64,000 bases of DNA from Ignavibacteria bacterium (GTDB lineage: Bacteria; Bacteroidota; Ignavibacteria; Tepidaquicellales; Tepidaquicellaceae). The translations under genes and the position numbers were made by a program. Shown piece after piece: positions 31,841-40,915 of the stretch (position 1 is the first letter of the stretch; every line of letters begins with the position of its first letter). Location: contig JADJMZ010000006.1 in NCBI GenBank assembly GCA_016709315.1, forward strand, positions 248,001-312,000, given 5' to 3'. The notes beneath the pieces are model-generated. The model made no database searches and had not been told where the DNA came from. It saw only the letters and a program-made list of their open reading frames with translations.

Positions 31841-32510
31841 GTGATTACTTTCCATAACATTTTGTATTGTACAAATAACTTTTTTCATCTAAAAACAATA
31901 ATATCTAAGATATTAAATTTAACCCCTACCTAACTTTCTCATTTAAATAGTTTGTCTCAAAACATAACGACCACCCCCTTAATCCCCCTCCTTTGCAAGG
32001 AGGGGGAAGCCCGCTGAAGGCGGGCAGGGGGTGGTCATACAACTGTACTTAACAATTCCATTCTATTATTATAAGGAGATGGAAACCAATTGAAGAAGTT
32101 TGTCTCAAAACTTCCATTCAATCGTTTTGGACGGATTGTTGCGAGTTATTACTTTCCATAACATTTTATAATGAACAAATAACTTTTTTCATCTAAAAAC
32201 AATAATATCTAAGATATTAAATTTAACCCCTACCTAACTTTCTCATTTAAATAGTTTGTCTCAAAACATAACGACCACCCTTAATCCCCTCCTTTGCAAG
32301 GAGGGGAAGCCCGCCGAAGGCGGGCAGGGGTGGTCATACAACTGTACTTAACAATTCCATTCTATTATTATAAGGAGATGGAAACCAATTGAAGAAGTTT
32401 GTCTCAAAACTTCCATTCAATCGTTTTGGACGGATTGTTGCGAGTTATTACTTTCCATAACATTTTGTAATGTACAAATAACTTTTTTCATCTAACCTTC
32501 CCGATTCTGT
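31841..32510. repeat. Tandem ~300-bp repeat, two full units and a partial third
   Basis: The block ACTTTCCATAACATTTTGTA recurs at 31847, 32151 and 32450 (unit lengths about 304 and 299). Each unit has AGTTTGTCTCAAAACATAAC, then a three-way junction: outer stem GACCACCC / GGGTGGTC, inner hairpins CCCCTCCTTTGCAAGGAGGG and GCCCGCCGAAGGCGGGC. The units differ mainly in C/G run lengths. No coding potential is seen. A related hairpin occurs at 43966-43999. Confidence 0.85.
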
Positions 32511-32534
32511 TTTAAAATATAATATTTCTTTTTT

Positions 32535-32634
32535 AACGAAAAGTCGCAGCGGCGCAGAGATTAAAATATTGCTTATAATCCCTCTGTGTCTCTGCTACTC
32601 TCTGTGTTGATTACTTTAGTTTTGAGACACTCTA
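32535..32634 (-). repeat. Dispersed CACAGAG hairpin element, copy 2 (inverted)
   Basis: Reads on the minus strand as AGAGTGTCTCAAAACTAAAG, then AACACAGAGAG, CAGAGACACAGAGGG and ATCTCTGCGCCGCTGCG. Same layout as 19905-20000. Confidence 0.6.
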
Positions 32635-32879
32635 ACAAGTTTTAAAAAACCAGATTATCAGTAAGGAAGTAAAATAATTAAAGCACTTTATGTTTTATTC
32701 CTAAGCATTGAATAAAAAATTGAATTTAATTAAATAAAAATATAATTTATACAAATTCAAATGACAAATAACAATTCTTATACTTTCTTTACTCTTCTCA
32801 AATTATCTGAGGTATATCTTTCTATAAAAATTTCCAATAAAAAAATATTTTTAACTAAAAATGAAAGGGATTTAATTTC

Positions 32880-35800
32880 ATGAAAAAATTATTATACATT
32901 ATCCCGGTAATGCTGATCGGATATTTTTTAATGACAGGTCAAAATCTACCGGATAAGGAAAAATGGAGTATCTCTTTACCTACGGGAGTTTATGACCCGT
33001 CTGTAATGACAACCGCTCCTCTTCCGCAGTCAATCGATTATTTTAATCCAAATTCTGTTACAAGGTATGTAAGAATGCCAAACGGAATAATGGAAATAGC
33101 TCCGAATGTAAGAGTATTGCCAAGGACAAACAGCTGGCAGAGCGAAGTTATAATTACGAGGCATCCTCTGAATCCGAATATAATGTTCGGTTCATCCAAT
33201 GCTATCAGTAATACCGGAAGTTTGTTCATAAGCGAAGGTGTATATGTTACGACAAACGGAGGGGTAAACTGGTTCGGATCTGATACATGTACCGGAACTC
33301 CATTATCTAATCATGGAGGTGATCCGGGTATAGCACTTGATAAAAACGGAAATTTCATTATGACACACTTGGGTTACAGTACGTCAGGTATATTTGCAAA
33401 CTATTCAACTAATAACGGCGCAACGTGGTCACCTAATTATACAGTGATCAGCGGTTCGCAGGATAAAAACTTAGCAGGAACAGATGATGCTCCTTCAAGT
33501 CCTTACTATGGAAGGTCTTATGTTGTCTGGTCATTGTTTACAGCAAGCGCTCCTCCAATAGATATTTCTTATACATCCAATGGCGGCGCAAACTGGTCAA
33601 CAGCTCAGCAGATCAATACTCCGCCTTCCGGACATTATTCTCAGGGTTGCGATATCAGAGTCGGACCGAACGGTGAAGTTTATGTTGTATGGGCAGCACC
33701 TATTAGCGGCAGTCCTTATACCGAAGACTTCTGCGGATTTGGAAAATCAACTAACGGCGGTGTAAACTGGACAGTAACAGAAAATGCTTTTGACATGAAC
33801 GGAATAAGAGGGACATTTGCTTCTAAAGCAGGAATGAGAGTTAACAGTTTCCCGAGAATTGATGTTGACAGAAGCGGCGGTCCGAGAAACGGATGGATAT
33901 ATGTTGCAACTTCCGGAAAAAATATTTCTCCTGCAGGTTCTGATCCGGATATTTTATTATATAAATCTTCAAACGGCGGTGCTAACTGGTCTGCCGGAGT
34001 AAGGGTGAATCAGGATCCTATTAATAACGGAAAATACCAATGGTTACCTGCAATCAGAGTTGATGAATCAGGCGGAGTCAATGTAGTTTATTATGATGAC
34101 AGAAATACTTCTTCAGATTCAGGTGAAGTTTATGTTTCCCGTTCACTCGACGGCGGAGTAACCTGGACTGACGCTTTGATCAGTGATCACAGATTTAAAC
34201 CAAAACCAATAACTTTATCCGGAATTGCCGGCGGTTATGCAGGTGATTACATCGGTGTAACTTCAGGAAACGGAAAGTTATGGCCTTTATGGATGGATGA
34301 TGTAACCGGAATTTATCAGGCATGGACAGCGCCTGTTCAGATTCAGACTTATCCATTAAATGCATTCAATCTCAATACACCTTCAGCAGGTTCGAGGATT
34401 CAGACACTGCCGAATAACACTACAACTTATACTTTCACATGGGATACAGCAGCATCAACAGCTTCTTATAAATGGGTATTCGGAAGTCCGACTACAAGTC
34501 CAAGAAAAATTACACTTTCGCCTACAGGTAATACACTGAGCGTTACTGGCGGTCAGCTTGATATTTTGCTTGCCGGATTAGGTCTTGCTCAGGGAGACTC
34601 TTTAGTTGGTCAGTGGGATATCTGGGCATTCAGAAATAATCAGACAAACGATTCATTAAAAGCAGCTAACGGTCCGAGAGCAATCACTCTGAAAAGAGGA
34701 AAGCCATTGCTCACAGCTTTTAATCTTTCTTCACCTCCGAATAATACAACATTGCTTACACTTGTTTCAAATACAACTCCTGTAAATATCAACTGGACAA
34801 AATCAGGAGAAGCTGTAAAATATAAATGGATTTATGCAAGACCGAATTTTTCTTCGGCTTCAAATATTAAATTCATTGTTCAGTCAAACAACAGCGGATT
34901 TGATTCATCATTGACAGTAAGAAATTCTCAGGTAGATTCTTTAGCCGCGGGAATAGGAGTTGCAGTAGGGGATTCATCAGTCGGTCAATGGAGAGTTTAT
35001 GGTTACAGCGCAAGCGATTCTTTAGCTTCAGCGCAGACTTACAACTTAACAATAAGAAGAGGAATTCCTCCGACAATTACTACATCGGTTGATTCTCTTA
35101 TCGTAGATTTACCGGCGAATCAGACAACAACCAGAAATATGAACATCGGGAATACAGGTCAGTTCCCTCTGAACTGGGTTATCACAGAATCTTCATCATC
35201 ATTGGATAATCTGACAGTTACCCCTAAAGAAAATTATGATGCAATAAATGCTGTACTTGAAAAGCTTCCAAAAGGATCGACTTATACTTATAACGGACCT
35301 GATCAAACAGACGGTCAGGGCGGACCTGATGCAGGCGGTTACAGATGGATAGACAGTGATGAACCGGGAGGACCGGCATTTAACTGGGTTGATATTTCAT
35401 CTGACGGCACAGCGATAACAACCTGGACCGGAACCGCTGATGACGGATCAGTAATACTTCCATTGCCGTTTACATTCACTTATTACGGTGCAAATTACAC
35501 TCAGATAAAAGTAGTAACTAACGGATGGCAGTCATTTGATGTTGTCAGCACCAGCACATCTTTTTCAAATACTGCAATACCTGCTACTGCATTGCCCAAT
35601 ACGGCACTTTATCCATTCTGGGATGATCTTGATCTGAGAACTGCCGGAAGCGTGTATTATAAAAATGATGCAGTGAATAACAGATTCATAGTTATGTATA
35701 AAGATGTTCCTCATTATACTTCGGGCGAACTTTATACATTTGAAACAATTATTTACGGTGACGGAAGGATTTATTATCAGTATCTGAATATGACTTCCAC

Positions 35801-36398
35801 ATTAGTAAATTCATGCACCATCGGAACTGAAAATGAAACAGGAACTATCGGATTACAGGTAGTATTCAATGCTGCTTATCTTCACAATAATCTGGCAATA
35901 AAAATTGAAAAAGGTCTTGCATGGGTTGATGAAACTCCTTCAAGCGGAACAGTTGCGCCATCAGGAAGTCAGCCCGTCGTTGTGTCTTTCAACAGCACAG
36001 GACTTACACCTAATACTACATACACAGGTTTCCTTAACGTGGGAAGCAATGATCCTTTGAGACCTGTTAAAAATATCAGATTAAAACTTAATGTAGGACC
36101 TACCGGAGTACAGAATACAGTAACGGGCATTCCTGCTGAATTTGAACTTAATCAGAATTATCCGAATCCTTTCAATCCTTCGACAGTGATAAGCTATGCA
36201 TTGCCAAAGGACGGATATGCTTCCATAAAGGTTTACAATGCACTTGGTAAGGAAGTGGCTACTCTTGTAAATGAAAACAAGAAAGCCGGTTATTATGAAA
36301 CAAGATTTGACGGCGCGGATTTTGCAAGCGGATTATATTTTTACAAAATAGAAGCAAACGGTTTTGCTCAGACAAGAAAAATGCTTTTAATAAAATAA
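32880..36398 (+). CDS. Large T9SS-sorted exoprotein with BNR/Asp-box propeller
   Basis: 1172 residues. Signal peptide at 1-21. Residues about 80-490 form a sialidase-like BNR propeller with six Asp boxes: 'TTNGGVNWFGS', 'STNNGATWSPN', 'TSNGGANWSTA', 'STNGGVNWTVT', 'SSNGGANWSAG' and 'SLDGGVTWTDA'. Residues about 495-740 hold two similar sandwich domains ('YTFTWDTAAS' and 'VNINWTKSGE' starts). About 745-1085 is a choice-of-anchor-like region ('LPANQTTTRNMNIGNTGQFP', 'LPFTFTYYGANYTQIKVVTN'). The end (1092-1172) is a T9SS type A sorting domain with 'NYPNPFNPSTVISYALP' and 'SGLYFYKIEANG'. Sialidase catalytic residues were not identified, so it may bind or cleave glycans. Tandem paralogue downstream. 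Confidence 0.88.
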   Translation: MKKLLYIIPVMLIGYFLMTGQNLPDKEKWSISLPTGVYDPSVMTTAPLPQSIDYFNPNSVTRYVRMPNGIMEIAPNVRVLPRTNSWQSEVIITRHPLNPNIMFGSSNAISNTGSLFISEGVYVTTNGGVNWFGSDTCTGTPLSNHGGDPGIALDKNGNFIMTHLGYSTSGIFANYSTNNGATWSPNYTVISGSQDKNLAGTDDAPSSPYYGRSYVVWSLFTASAPPIDISYTSNGGANWSTAQQINTPPSGHYSQGCDIRVGPNGEVYVVWAAPISGSPYTEDFCGFGKSTNGGVNWTVTENAFDMNGIRGTFASKAGMRVNSFPRIDVDRSGGPRNGWIYVATSGKNISPAGSDPDILLYKSSNGGANWSAGVRVNQDPINNGKYQWLPAIRVDESGGVNVVYYDDRNTSSDSGEVYVSRSLDGGVTWTDALISDHRFKPKPITLSGIAGGYAGDYIGVTSGNGKLWPLWMDDVTGIYQAWTAPVQIQTYPLNAFNLNTPSAGSRIQTLPNNTTTYTFTWDTAASTASYKWVFGSPTTSPRKITLSPTGNTLSVTGGQLDILLAGLGLAQGDSLVGQWDIWAFRNNQTNDSLKAANGPRAITLKRGKPLLTAFNLSSPPNNTTLLTLVSNTTPVNINWTKSGEAVKYKWIYARPNFSSASNIKFIVQSNNSGFDSSLTVRNSQVDSLAAGIGVAVGDSSVGQWRVYGYSASDSLASAQTYNLTIRRGIPPTITTSVDSLIVDLPANQTTTRNMNIGNTGQFPLNWVITESSSSLDNLTVTPKENYDAINAVLEKLPKGSTYTYNGPDQTDGQGGPDAGGYRWIDSDEPGGPAFNWVDISSDGTAITTWTGTADDGSVILPLPFTFTYYGANYTQIKVVTNGWQSFDVVSTSTSFSNTAIPATALPNTALYPFWDDLDLRTAGSVYYKNDAVNNRFIVMYKDVPHYTSGELYTFETIIYGDGRIYYQYLNMTSTLVNSCTIGTENETGTIGLQVVFNAAYLHNNLAIKIEKGLAWVDETPSSGTVAPSGSQPVVVSFNSTGLTPNTTYTGFLNVGSNDPLRPVKNIRLKLNVGPTGVQNTVTGIPAEFELNQNYPNPFNPSTVISYALPKDGYASIKVYNALGKEVATLVNENKKAGYYETRFDGADFASGLYFYKIEANGFAQTRKMLLIK

Positions 36399-36438
36399 AC
36401 AGCTTGAAGATTTAAATTTATTAAGAAAAAATAATCTC

Positions 36439-36462
36439 AGGAGACAAAGAAATTTGTCTCCT
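36439..36462 (+). terminator. Hairpin between the two exoprotein genes
   Basis: AGGAGACAAA / TTTGTCTCCT with a 4-nt loop. The following run is GTATTAATT, not a T tract, so it may be an attenuating or stabilising hairpin rather than a full terminator. Confidence 0.5.
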
Positions 36463-36501
36463 GTATTAATTAACCCAAAAAATAAAACAATAATTTAAAA
36501 A

Positions 36502-39351
36502 ATGAAAAAAATATTTACCCTATTTTCTTTTGTCCTGCTGAGTTTTGTATTATTCACAGGTCAGAAGAGTACAGACAGCAATAAGCAAAGTGTAGAAGCT
36601 CCGCCAATCTGGAACATACACAAATTAATGAAATGGTATACCGACAGAGGCATCACGCCTCCTCAGTATGTGAGTTCAGAATTAAAATCCGGAAATCAGA
36701 ATTTTGAAACAGATGCAACAGACGTTCCGGATATAAGAGTTTTTCCTTCATCAAATCCTCAGTCTGAAAATTCAATTGCAATTAGTGAATTTAATCCTCA
36801 GCATCTGATGATCTCCACAAATATAACTTTTACGCAGTCTGCTTTTTTCTCTACAAACGGAGGAGCAAACTGGTTCGGCTCTGAAAGCGATCCGGGAGGA
36901 TATTCAAATTACGGAGATCCTGTCGCATTATTTGACAGAGCAGGAAATGCATACTGGGTAACGCTTACACAGCCGGGAGGAGTCGGTCTTACAAAAACCA
37001 CGAACTTCGGAACTACCTGGGGACCATTGTGGTATGCAGACCCTTCGTCAAATCAGAATGATGACAAGGAACATGCAATGACAGATCAATCAGGCGTTTA
37101 TCCGAATAATATTTATGTAGCTTTAACTGATTTCAATCTCAGCGGACCGCCTGTAAGTTTTGTCAGATCAACAAACGGCGGATCAGTTTGGGGCAGCAGA
37201 GTAAATCTTCCAATCGGAAGCGCAAGAGGACAAGGTGTAAACATTCAGACAGGTCCAAACGGTGAAGTTTATGTCGCATGGGCGCATTATCCCGGAACTA
37301 CAGCAGAAGCCGGAATGGGATTTGCAAAATCAACAGACGGCGGCGCAACATTCAATACTCCTTCAGTTATTTTTGCATTATCCGGAATCAGAACTTCAAA
37401 CGGAGGCATAACTGAATTCGGAGGTTCAAGAGTCAGCAGTTTTCCTTCCATGGCAGTTGACAGATCAACAGGTCCAAGAAGGGGAACAATCTATATAGTT
37501 TATCCTGACAGAAGCACAGGTGACGCAGATGTGTATGTAAATAAATCAACTGACGGCGGTACTACATGGAGTGATAAGATAAGAGTTAACGGTGAAGCAG
37601 TCGGAAACGGAAAACAGCAATGGATGTCATCCTCGGCTGTTGACGCTTCAAACGGAGCATTGAATGTTTCTTACTTCAGTATGGATACTACAGGTTTACT
37701 TACAGCAAGATACCTTGCAACATCTCTTGACGGCGGTACAACCTGGGACAGAACTAAAATCAGCGATGTACGATTCACACCGGGTCCTATTCCCGGATTT
37801 GCTTCAGGTTATATGGGCGATTATTACGAAACCGCTGCATTCGGCGGAAAAGTAGTTCCGTGCTGGAGCGATAACAGAGCAGGCGCATGGCAGGCATATG
37901 TCAGTCCTTCTTTGTTAGGTCCCGGAATATCACATGTTCCATTGCCAAATACTGAAAATCTTGCAGGTCCTTATATTGTAAATGCAAATATTTCTACAGC
38001 AGGATCAGGACTCGTAACCGGAAGGACAAAACTTTACTGGGGCAGGAACAGTCTCTCAGACAGCATTACAATGACAAACGGCGGCGGCGGCAACTGGTCA
38101 GCAAATATTCCCGGAAACGGAACGCAGACTCAATACAGATATTATATTAAAACAATTGATTCTCTCGGAAGGACTGCCGTTTCACCCGCAGGAGCTCCTG
38201 CTTCATATTATTCTTTCCTTGCAGCTTCGGATACTACAAGACCGGTTATCAGTTCATCGCCTCTTGGAAATCAGCCACAAGCATCATGGCCGGCAACTGT
38301 CAGCGCTACTGTAACTGACAATATCGGAATAGATTCAGTATGGGTAAAATGGTACAAGAATAATACTTCTACATTGAAACAGTTCAAACTTATCAATGGC
38401 GGCGGAAGCAGTTACTCAGCAGCTTTTAATTCAGTTAATTCTGATGTAGCCATCGGCGATTCAATTTTTTATAAAATAATTGCTCAGGATAATTCTCTTG
38501 CGCACAACAGGGATTCTACGGCTTTATATAAATTTAAAATTGTTAATGTAATTCTTTGTGAAGGTTTTACCGGCACTGCTTTTCCGCCGACAAACTGGTC
38601 TATTGACTTTTCAGGAACACTTTACTGGACAAGAGAATCAGCCAGCAGTTACGGCGTAGGAAACGGATCGGCTAAATTTAATTTCTTTAATGCATCATCC
38701 GGAGTAATTCAGTCACTTAATACTCTGACATTTGGAAATTCAGCTGCAGGTGACTCTATAAAGTTTGATCATGCTTACTGCACATACACAGGAGGTGAAA
38801 ACGATCAGCTCGAAATACTGACTTCTTCTAACGGCGGAACTACTTACAACTCTCTGATACTGCTTAACGGCGGTAATTCAGGTCCGTTAGTAACAGCGCC
38901 GGGACAGTCCGGTGTATTTACGCCAACGGCATCACAATGGGCAACGAAGAAGTATGCTGTTCCTGTTGGTACGAACAAAATATCTTTCAAAGCGATCAGC
39001 GCATTCGGAAATAATTTATTCCTCGACAGTATATGTCTTATAAACGGACCTACCGGGGTTACAACTCCATTAAGCAGTCTGATACCTTCTGTATATTCTT
39101 TGTCACAGAATTATCCGAATCCTTTTAATCCAAATACAAAAATAAACTTCGCTCTGCCAAAACAGGGTTTTGTTTCATTGAAAGTTTATGATGTACTCGG
39201 AAAAGAAGTGATGACATTAGTAAACGAACAAATGTCTGCAGGAAGTTATGCAGTTGATTTTAATGCCGCTAATTTATCCAGCGGAGTTTATTTTTTCAGA
39301 ATGGAATCAGGTGAGTTCATGGATATAAAGAGAATGATGCTTATCAAGTAA
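36502..39351 (+). CDS. T9SS-sorted exoprotein with BNR/Asp-box propeller, second copy
   Basis: 949 residues, signal peptide at 1-20. Residues about 90-470 form a BNR propeller related to that of the upstream gene, with Asp boxes 'STNGGANWFGS', 'STNGGSVWGS', 'STDGGATFNT', 'STDGGTTWSD' and 'SLDGGTTWDR'. Residues about 490-690 are two beta-sandwich domains. About 690-850 is a jelly-roll-like module ('CEGFTGTAFPPTNWSIDF', 'GDSIKFDHAYCTYTGGEND'). The T9SS sorting domain ends the protein ('NYPNPFNPNTKINFALP', 'SGVYFFRMESGE'). It should be exported and surface-attached or released by T9SS. It lies 103 nt after its paralogue and ends at a strong terminator. Confidence 0.88.
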   Translation: MKKIFTLFSFVLLSFVLFTGQKSTDSNKQSVEAPPIWNIHKLMKWYTDRGITPPQYVSSELKSGNQNFETDATDVPDIRVFPSSNPQSENSIAISEFNPQHLMISTNITFTQSAFFSTNGGANWFGSESDPGGYSNYGDPVALFDRAGNAYWVTLTQPGGVGLTKTTNFGTTWGPLWYADPSSNQNDDKEHAMTDQSGVYPNNIYVALTDFNLSGPPVSFVRSTNGGSVWGSRVNLPIGSARGQGVNIQTGPNGEVYVAWAHYPGTTAEAGMGFAKSTDGGATFNTPSVIFALSGIRTSNGGITEFGGSRVSSFPSMAVDRSTGPRRGTIYIVYPDRSTGDADVYVNKSTDGGTTWSDKIRVNGEAVGNGKQQWMSSSAVDASNGALNVSYFSMDTTGLLTARYLATSLDGGTTWDRTKISDVRFTPGPIPGFASGYMGDYYETAAFGGKVVPCWSDNRAGAWQAYVSPSLLGPGISHVPLPNTENLAGPYIVNANISTAGSGLVTGRTKLYWGRNSLSDSITMTNGGGGNWSANIPGNGTQTQYRYYIKTIDSLGRTAVSPAGAPASYYSFLAASDTTRPVISSSPLGNQPQASWPATVSATVTDNIGIDSVWVKWYKNNTSTLKQFKLINGGGSSYSAAFNSVNSDVAIGDSIFYKIIAQDNSLAHNRDSTALYKFKIVNVILCEGFTGTAFPPTNWSIDFSGTLYWTRESASSYGVGNGSAKFNFFNASSGVIQSLNTLTFGNSAAGDSIKFDHAYCTYTGGENDQLEILTSSNGGTTYNSLILLNGGNSGPLVTAPGQSGVFTPTASQWATKKYAVPVGTNKISFKAISAFGNNLFLDSICLINGPTGVTTPLSSLIPSVYSLSQNYPNPFNPNTKINFALPKQGFVSLKVYDVLGKEVMTLVNEQMSAGSYAVDFNAANLSSGVYFFRMESGEFMDIKRMMLIK

Positions 39352-39376
39352 TAATCAGGATTTACAGATTTAATTA

Positions 39377-39403
39377 AAAGCCCGCTTCATGCGGGCTTTT
39401 TTT
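39377..39403 (+). terminator. Intrinsic terminator after the exoprotein pair
   Basis: AAAGCCCGC-TTCAT-GCGGGCTTTTTTTG: 9-bp stem, T7 tail, 26 nt after the stop codon. Confidence 0.9.
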
Positions 39404-39451
39404 GTTTATTTTGAAGTGTAAGAAAATTATTGAATGCATACTTTGGTTAAG

Positions 39452-39550
39452 CAAGTCTCAATACATCTAGACATTCCTTAACACAGAGAAACAGAGACAC
39501 AGAGAGTTTCTATTTGATAGTATAATTTCTCTTTGCTTTTATGCAACTGT
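39452..39550 (+). repeat. Dispersed CACAGAG hairpin element, copy 3
   Basis: AAGTCTCAATACATCTAGAC, TTAACACAGAGAAACAGAGA, CACAGAGAG and ATTTCTCTTTGCTTTTATGC. It fills the gap up to the stop of the propeller lipoprotein gene. Confidence 0.55.
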
Positions 39551-39552
39551 GT

Positions 39553-40611
39553 TTACTTGACCGCAATTCTTCTCGGAGCTATTCCTGTTGTAAAAGTATC
39601 GGAGAGATTACCATTTTCATCATAGACATTAAGACTTCCGTTAACAGAAAAATTCTTTGCATTAGCTATAAAATGTTTTCTGCTGCTGCTGTCATAATTG
39701 TAACCATAAAAATAATCAGAAGAAATGTTTGCATTATTAATGATAACGCTGTAAGCTTTTGTAATCAGATCAAGCTTTACAATGTTGTTCGCGTTGGATA
39801 TAAAAAAAATATTATTGCTGTTTTTATCAACTGAAATATCCTTCTCAAAGCCGGATGCATTCCCGCTGTTAATAATAAATGAATCAAGTATGGAATAGTT
39901 CTGAGGATCAATCTTGTAAATAATTCCATCAACTGCATTCCCCGGACAGCCGGCAAGAAGTTTTCCGTCATTTGTTACAGCAAGTGAAGAAGGTCTCTGT
40001 CTTACTTTTATATCCGCAATGCGCTGATCAGAAAAAGCGCTTATTACTGAAATAGTGGAATCCGTATCACCTCCGAATGTTCCGGTGTTTGCGATAAACA
40101 CTGTGTTGCCAAATGATACTGCTTCCTGCGGATAAACTCCTGTACTGATATTTGTTATAAAACTGAGATTCGATTTATTTAATACAGATACATTATTAGC
40201 AGGTCCGTTAGTTATATAAAGCTTGCCGTTTGCAGTCGTTAAAGAATACGGATTTATACCGACTACAGCTGAGTTCAGAACGTTTCCATTCGAATCAAGC
40301 CTGTAAACCTTTCCGGGAGATCCGAAATTACCCTGCTCAGTTATATATACTTCTCCTTCATCATACAGCAATCCGTCAGGAAATAAACCTATAGATCCGG
40401 GTGAAAAAATGTTAACGGAAAATGTATTGTCAGTAATATTTAAAAAGGAAAGTTTTGCAGAACCCGGAGTCCCGTTTCCTTCGGACAAAATATATGTTCC
40501 TTTTACAGAAGTATTGTTAGCAGGAGGATTGGTTATTAATTCGTCTCTCTGACAACCCTGCATTGAAAAGATTCCTGTGATAATTATTATTGCAGCAATG
40601 AATTTATTCAA
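39553..40611 (-). CDS. BtuG-like beta-propeller lipoprotein, under a cobalamin riboswitch
   Basis: A 352-residue lipoprotein. The start is a TTG at 40611: it is preceded at 5-nt spacing by AGAAAGGAG and begins a signal peptide ending in the lipobox 'FSMQGC'; the in-frame ATG at 40662 lies inside the terminator hairpin of the leader. The mature part is a seven-bladed YncE-like propeller ('DGLLYDEGEVYITEQGNFG', 'NPYSLTTANGKLYITNG', 'YPQEAVSFGNTVFIANTG', 'RPSSLAVTNDGKLLAGCPG'). Bacteroides BtuG is a surface propeller lipoprotein that binds B12 and hands it to BtuB. The riboswitch upstream and the BtuB-like receptor nearby make that role likely here, although sequence identity to BtuG was not measured. 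Confidence 0.75.
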   Translation of the reverse strand: MNKFIAAIIIITGIFSMQGCQRDELITNPPANNTSVKGTYILSEGNGTPGSAKLSFLNITDNTFSVNIFSPGSIGLFPDGLLYDEGEVYITEQGNFGSPGKVYRLDSNGNVLNSAVVGINPYSLTTANGKLYITNGPANNVSVLNKSNLSFITNISTGVYPQEAVSFGNTVFIANTGTFGGDTDSTISVISAFSDQRIADIKVRQRPSSLAVTNDGKLLAGCPGNAVDGIIYKIDPQNYSILDSFIINSGNASGFEKDISVDKNSNNIFFISNANNIVKLDLITKAYSVIINNANISSDYFYGYNYDSSSRKHFIANAKNFSVNGSLNVYDENGNLSDTFTTGIAPRRIAVK

Positions 40612-40616
40612 TCTGT

Positions 40617-40625
40617 CTCCTTTCT
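40617..40625 (-). promoter_or_regulatory. Shine-Dalgarno site fixing the TTG start of the propeller lipoprotein
   Basis: Gene-sense AGAAAGGAG, 5 nt before the TTG at 40611. It decides against the upstream in-frame ATG at 40662. Confidence 0.75.
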
Positions 40626-40632
40626 GTTTAAT

Positions 40633-40689
40633 AAAAAAAACTCTTAATTTAATTAATGTCATGTGAAATGATTTAAAATAAATTAAGAG
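40633..40689 (-). terminator. Intrinsic terminator in the leader of the propeller lipoprotein gene
   Basis: Gene-sense stem CTCTTAATTT (40680-40689) / AAATTAAGAG (40641-40650), then T8. It lies between the riboswitch aptamer and the start codon, so it can act as the expression platform. Confidence 0.8.
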
Positions 40690-40740
40690 TTTCAGTTAAT
40701 TTAAATTATCTTTTCCCACGAAGATATTTAATCAGTTATT

Positions 40741-40891
40741 CAGGCAGGTCTCCTGACTCTTGAGTATTTCCCGGAATCCCTTCCCGTTCTATAATACTGA
40801 ACAGTGGTCTTGATCCGTTTTTCTCAATTACAGTTACGGGGATAGCTGCGGATTTAAACCGCATTCCCTTTTAATTCTCAAACAGAAACCT
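40741..40891 (-). ncRNA. Cobalamin riboswitch (aptamer 1)
   Basis: Gene-sense sequence contains AAAAGGGAATGCGGTTTAAA, TCCGCAGCTATCCCCGTAAC, the ACCACTGTTC element, AACGGGAAGG and GAGTCAGGAGACCTGCCTG. These are the conserved P3-P5, P6 and B12-box (CAGGAGACCTGCCT) parts of the cobalamin class. It lies 130 nt upstream of the propeller lipoprotein start and is followed by GTGGGAAAAGAT and then a terminator. Confidence 0.93.
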
Positions 40892-40915
40892 GAAAACAAA
40901 TTTAAAGAACTATTA

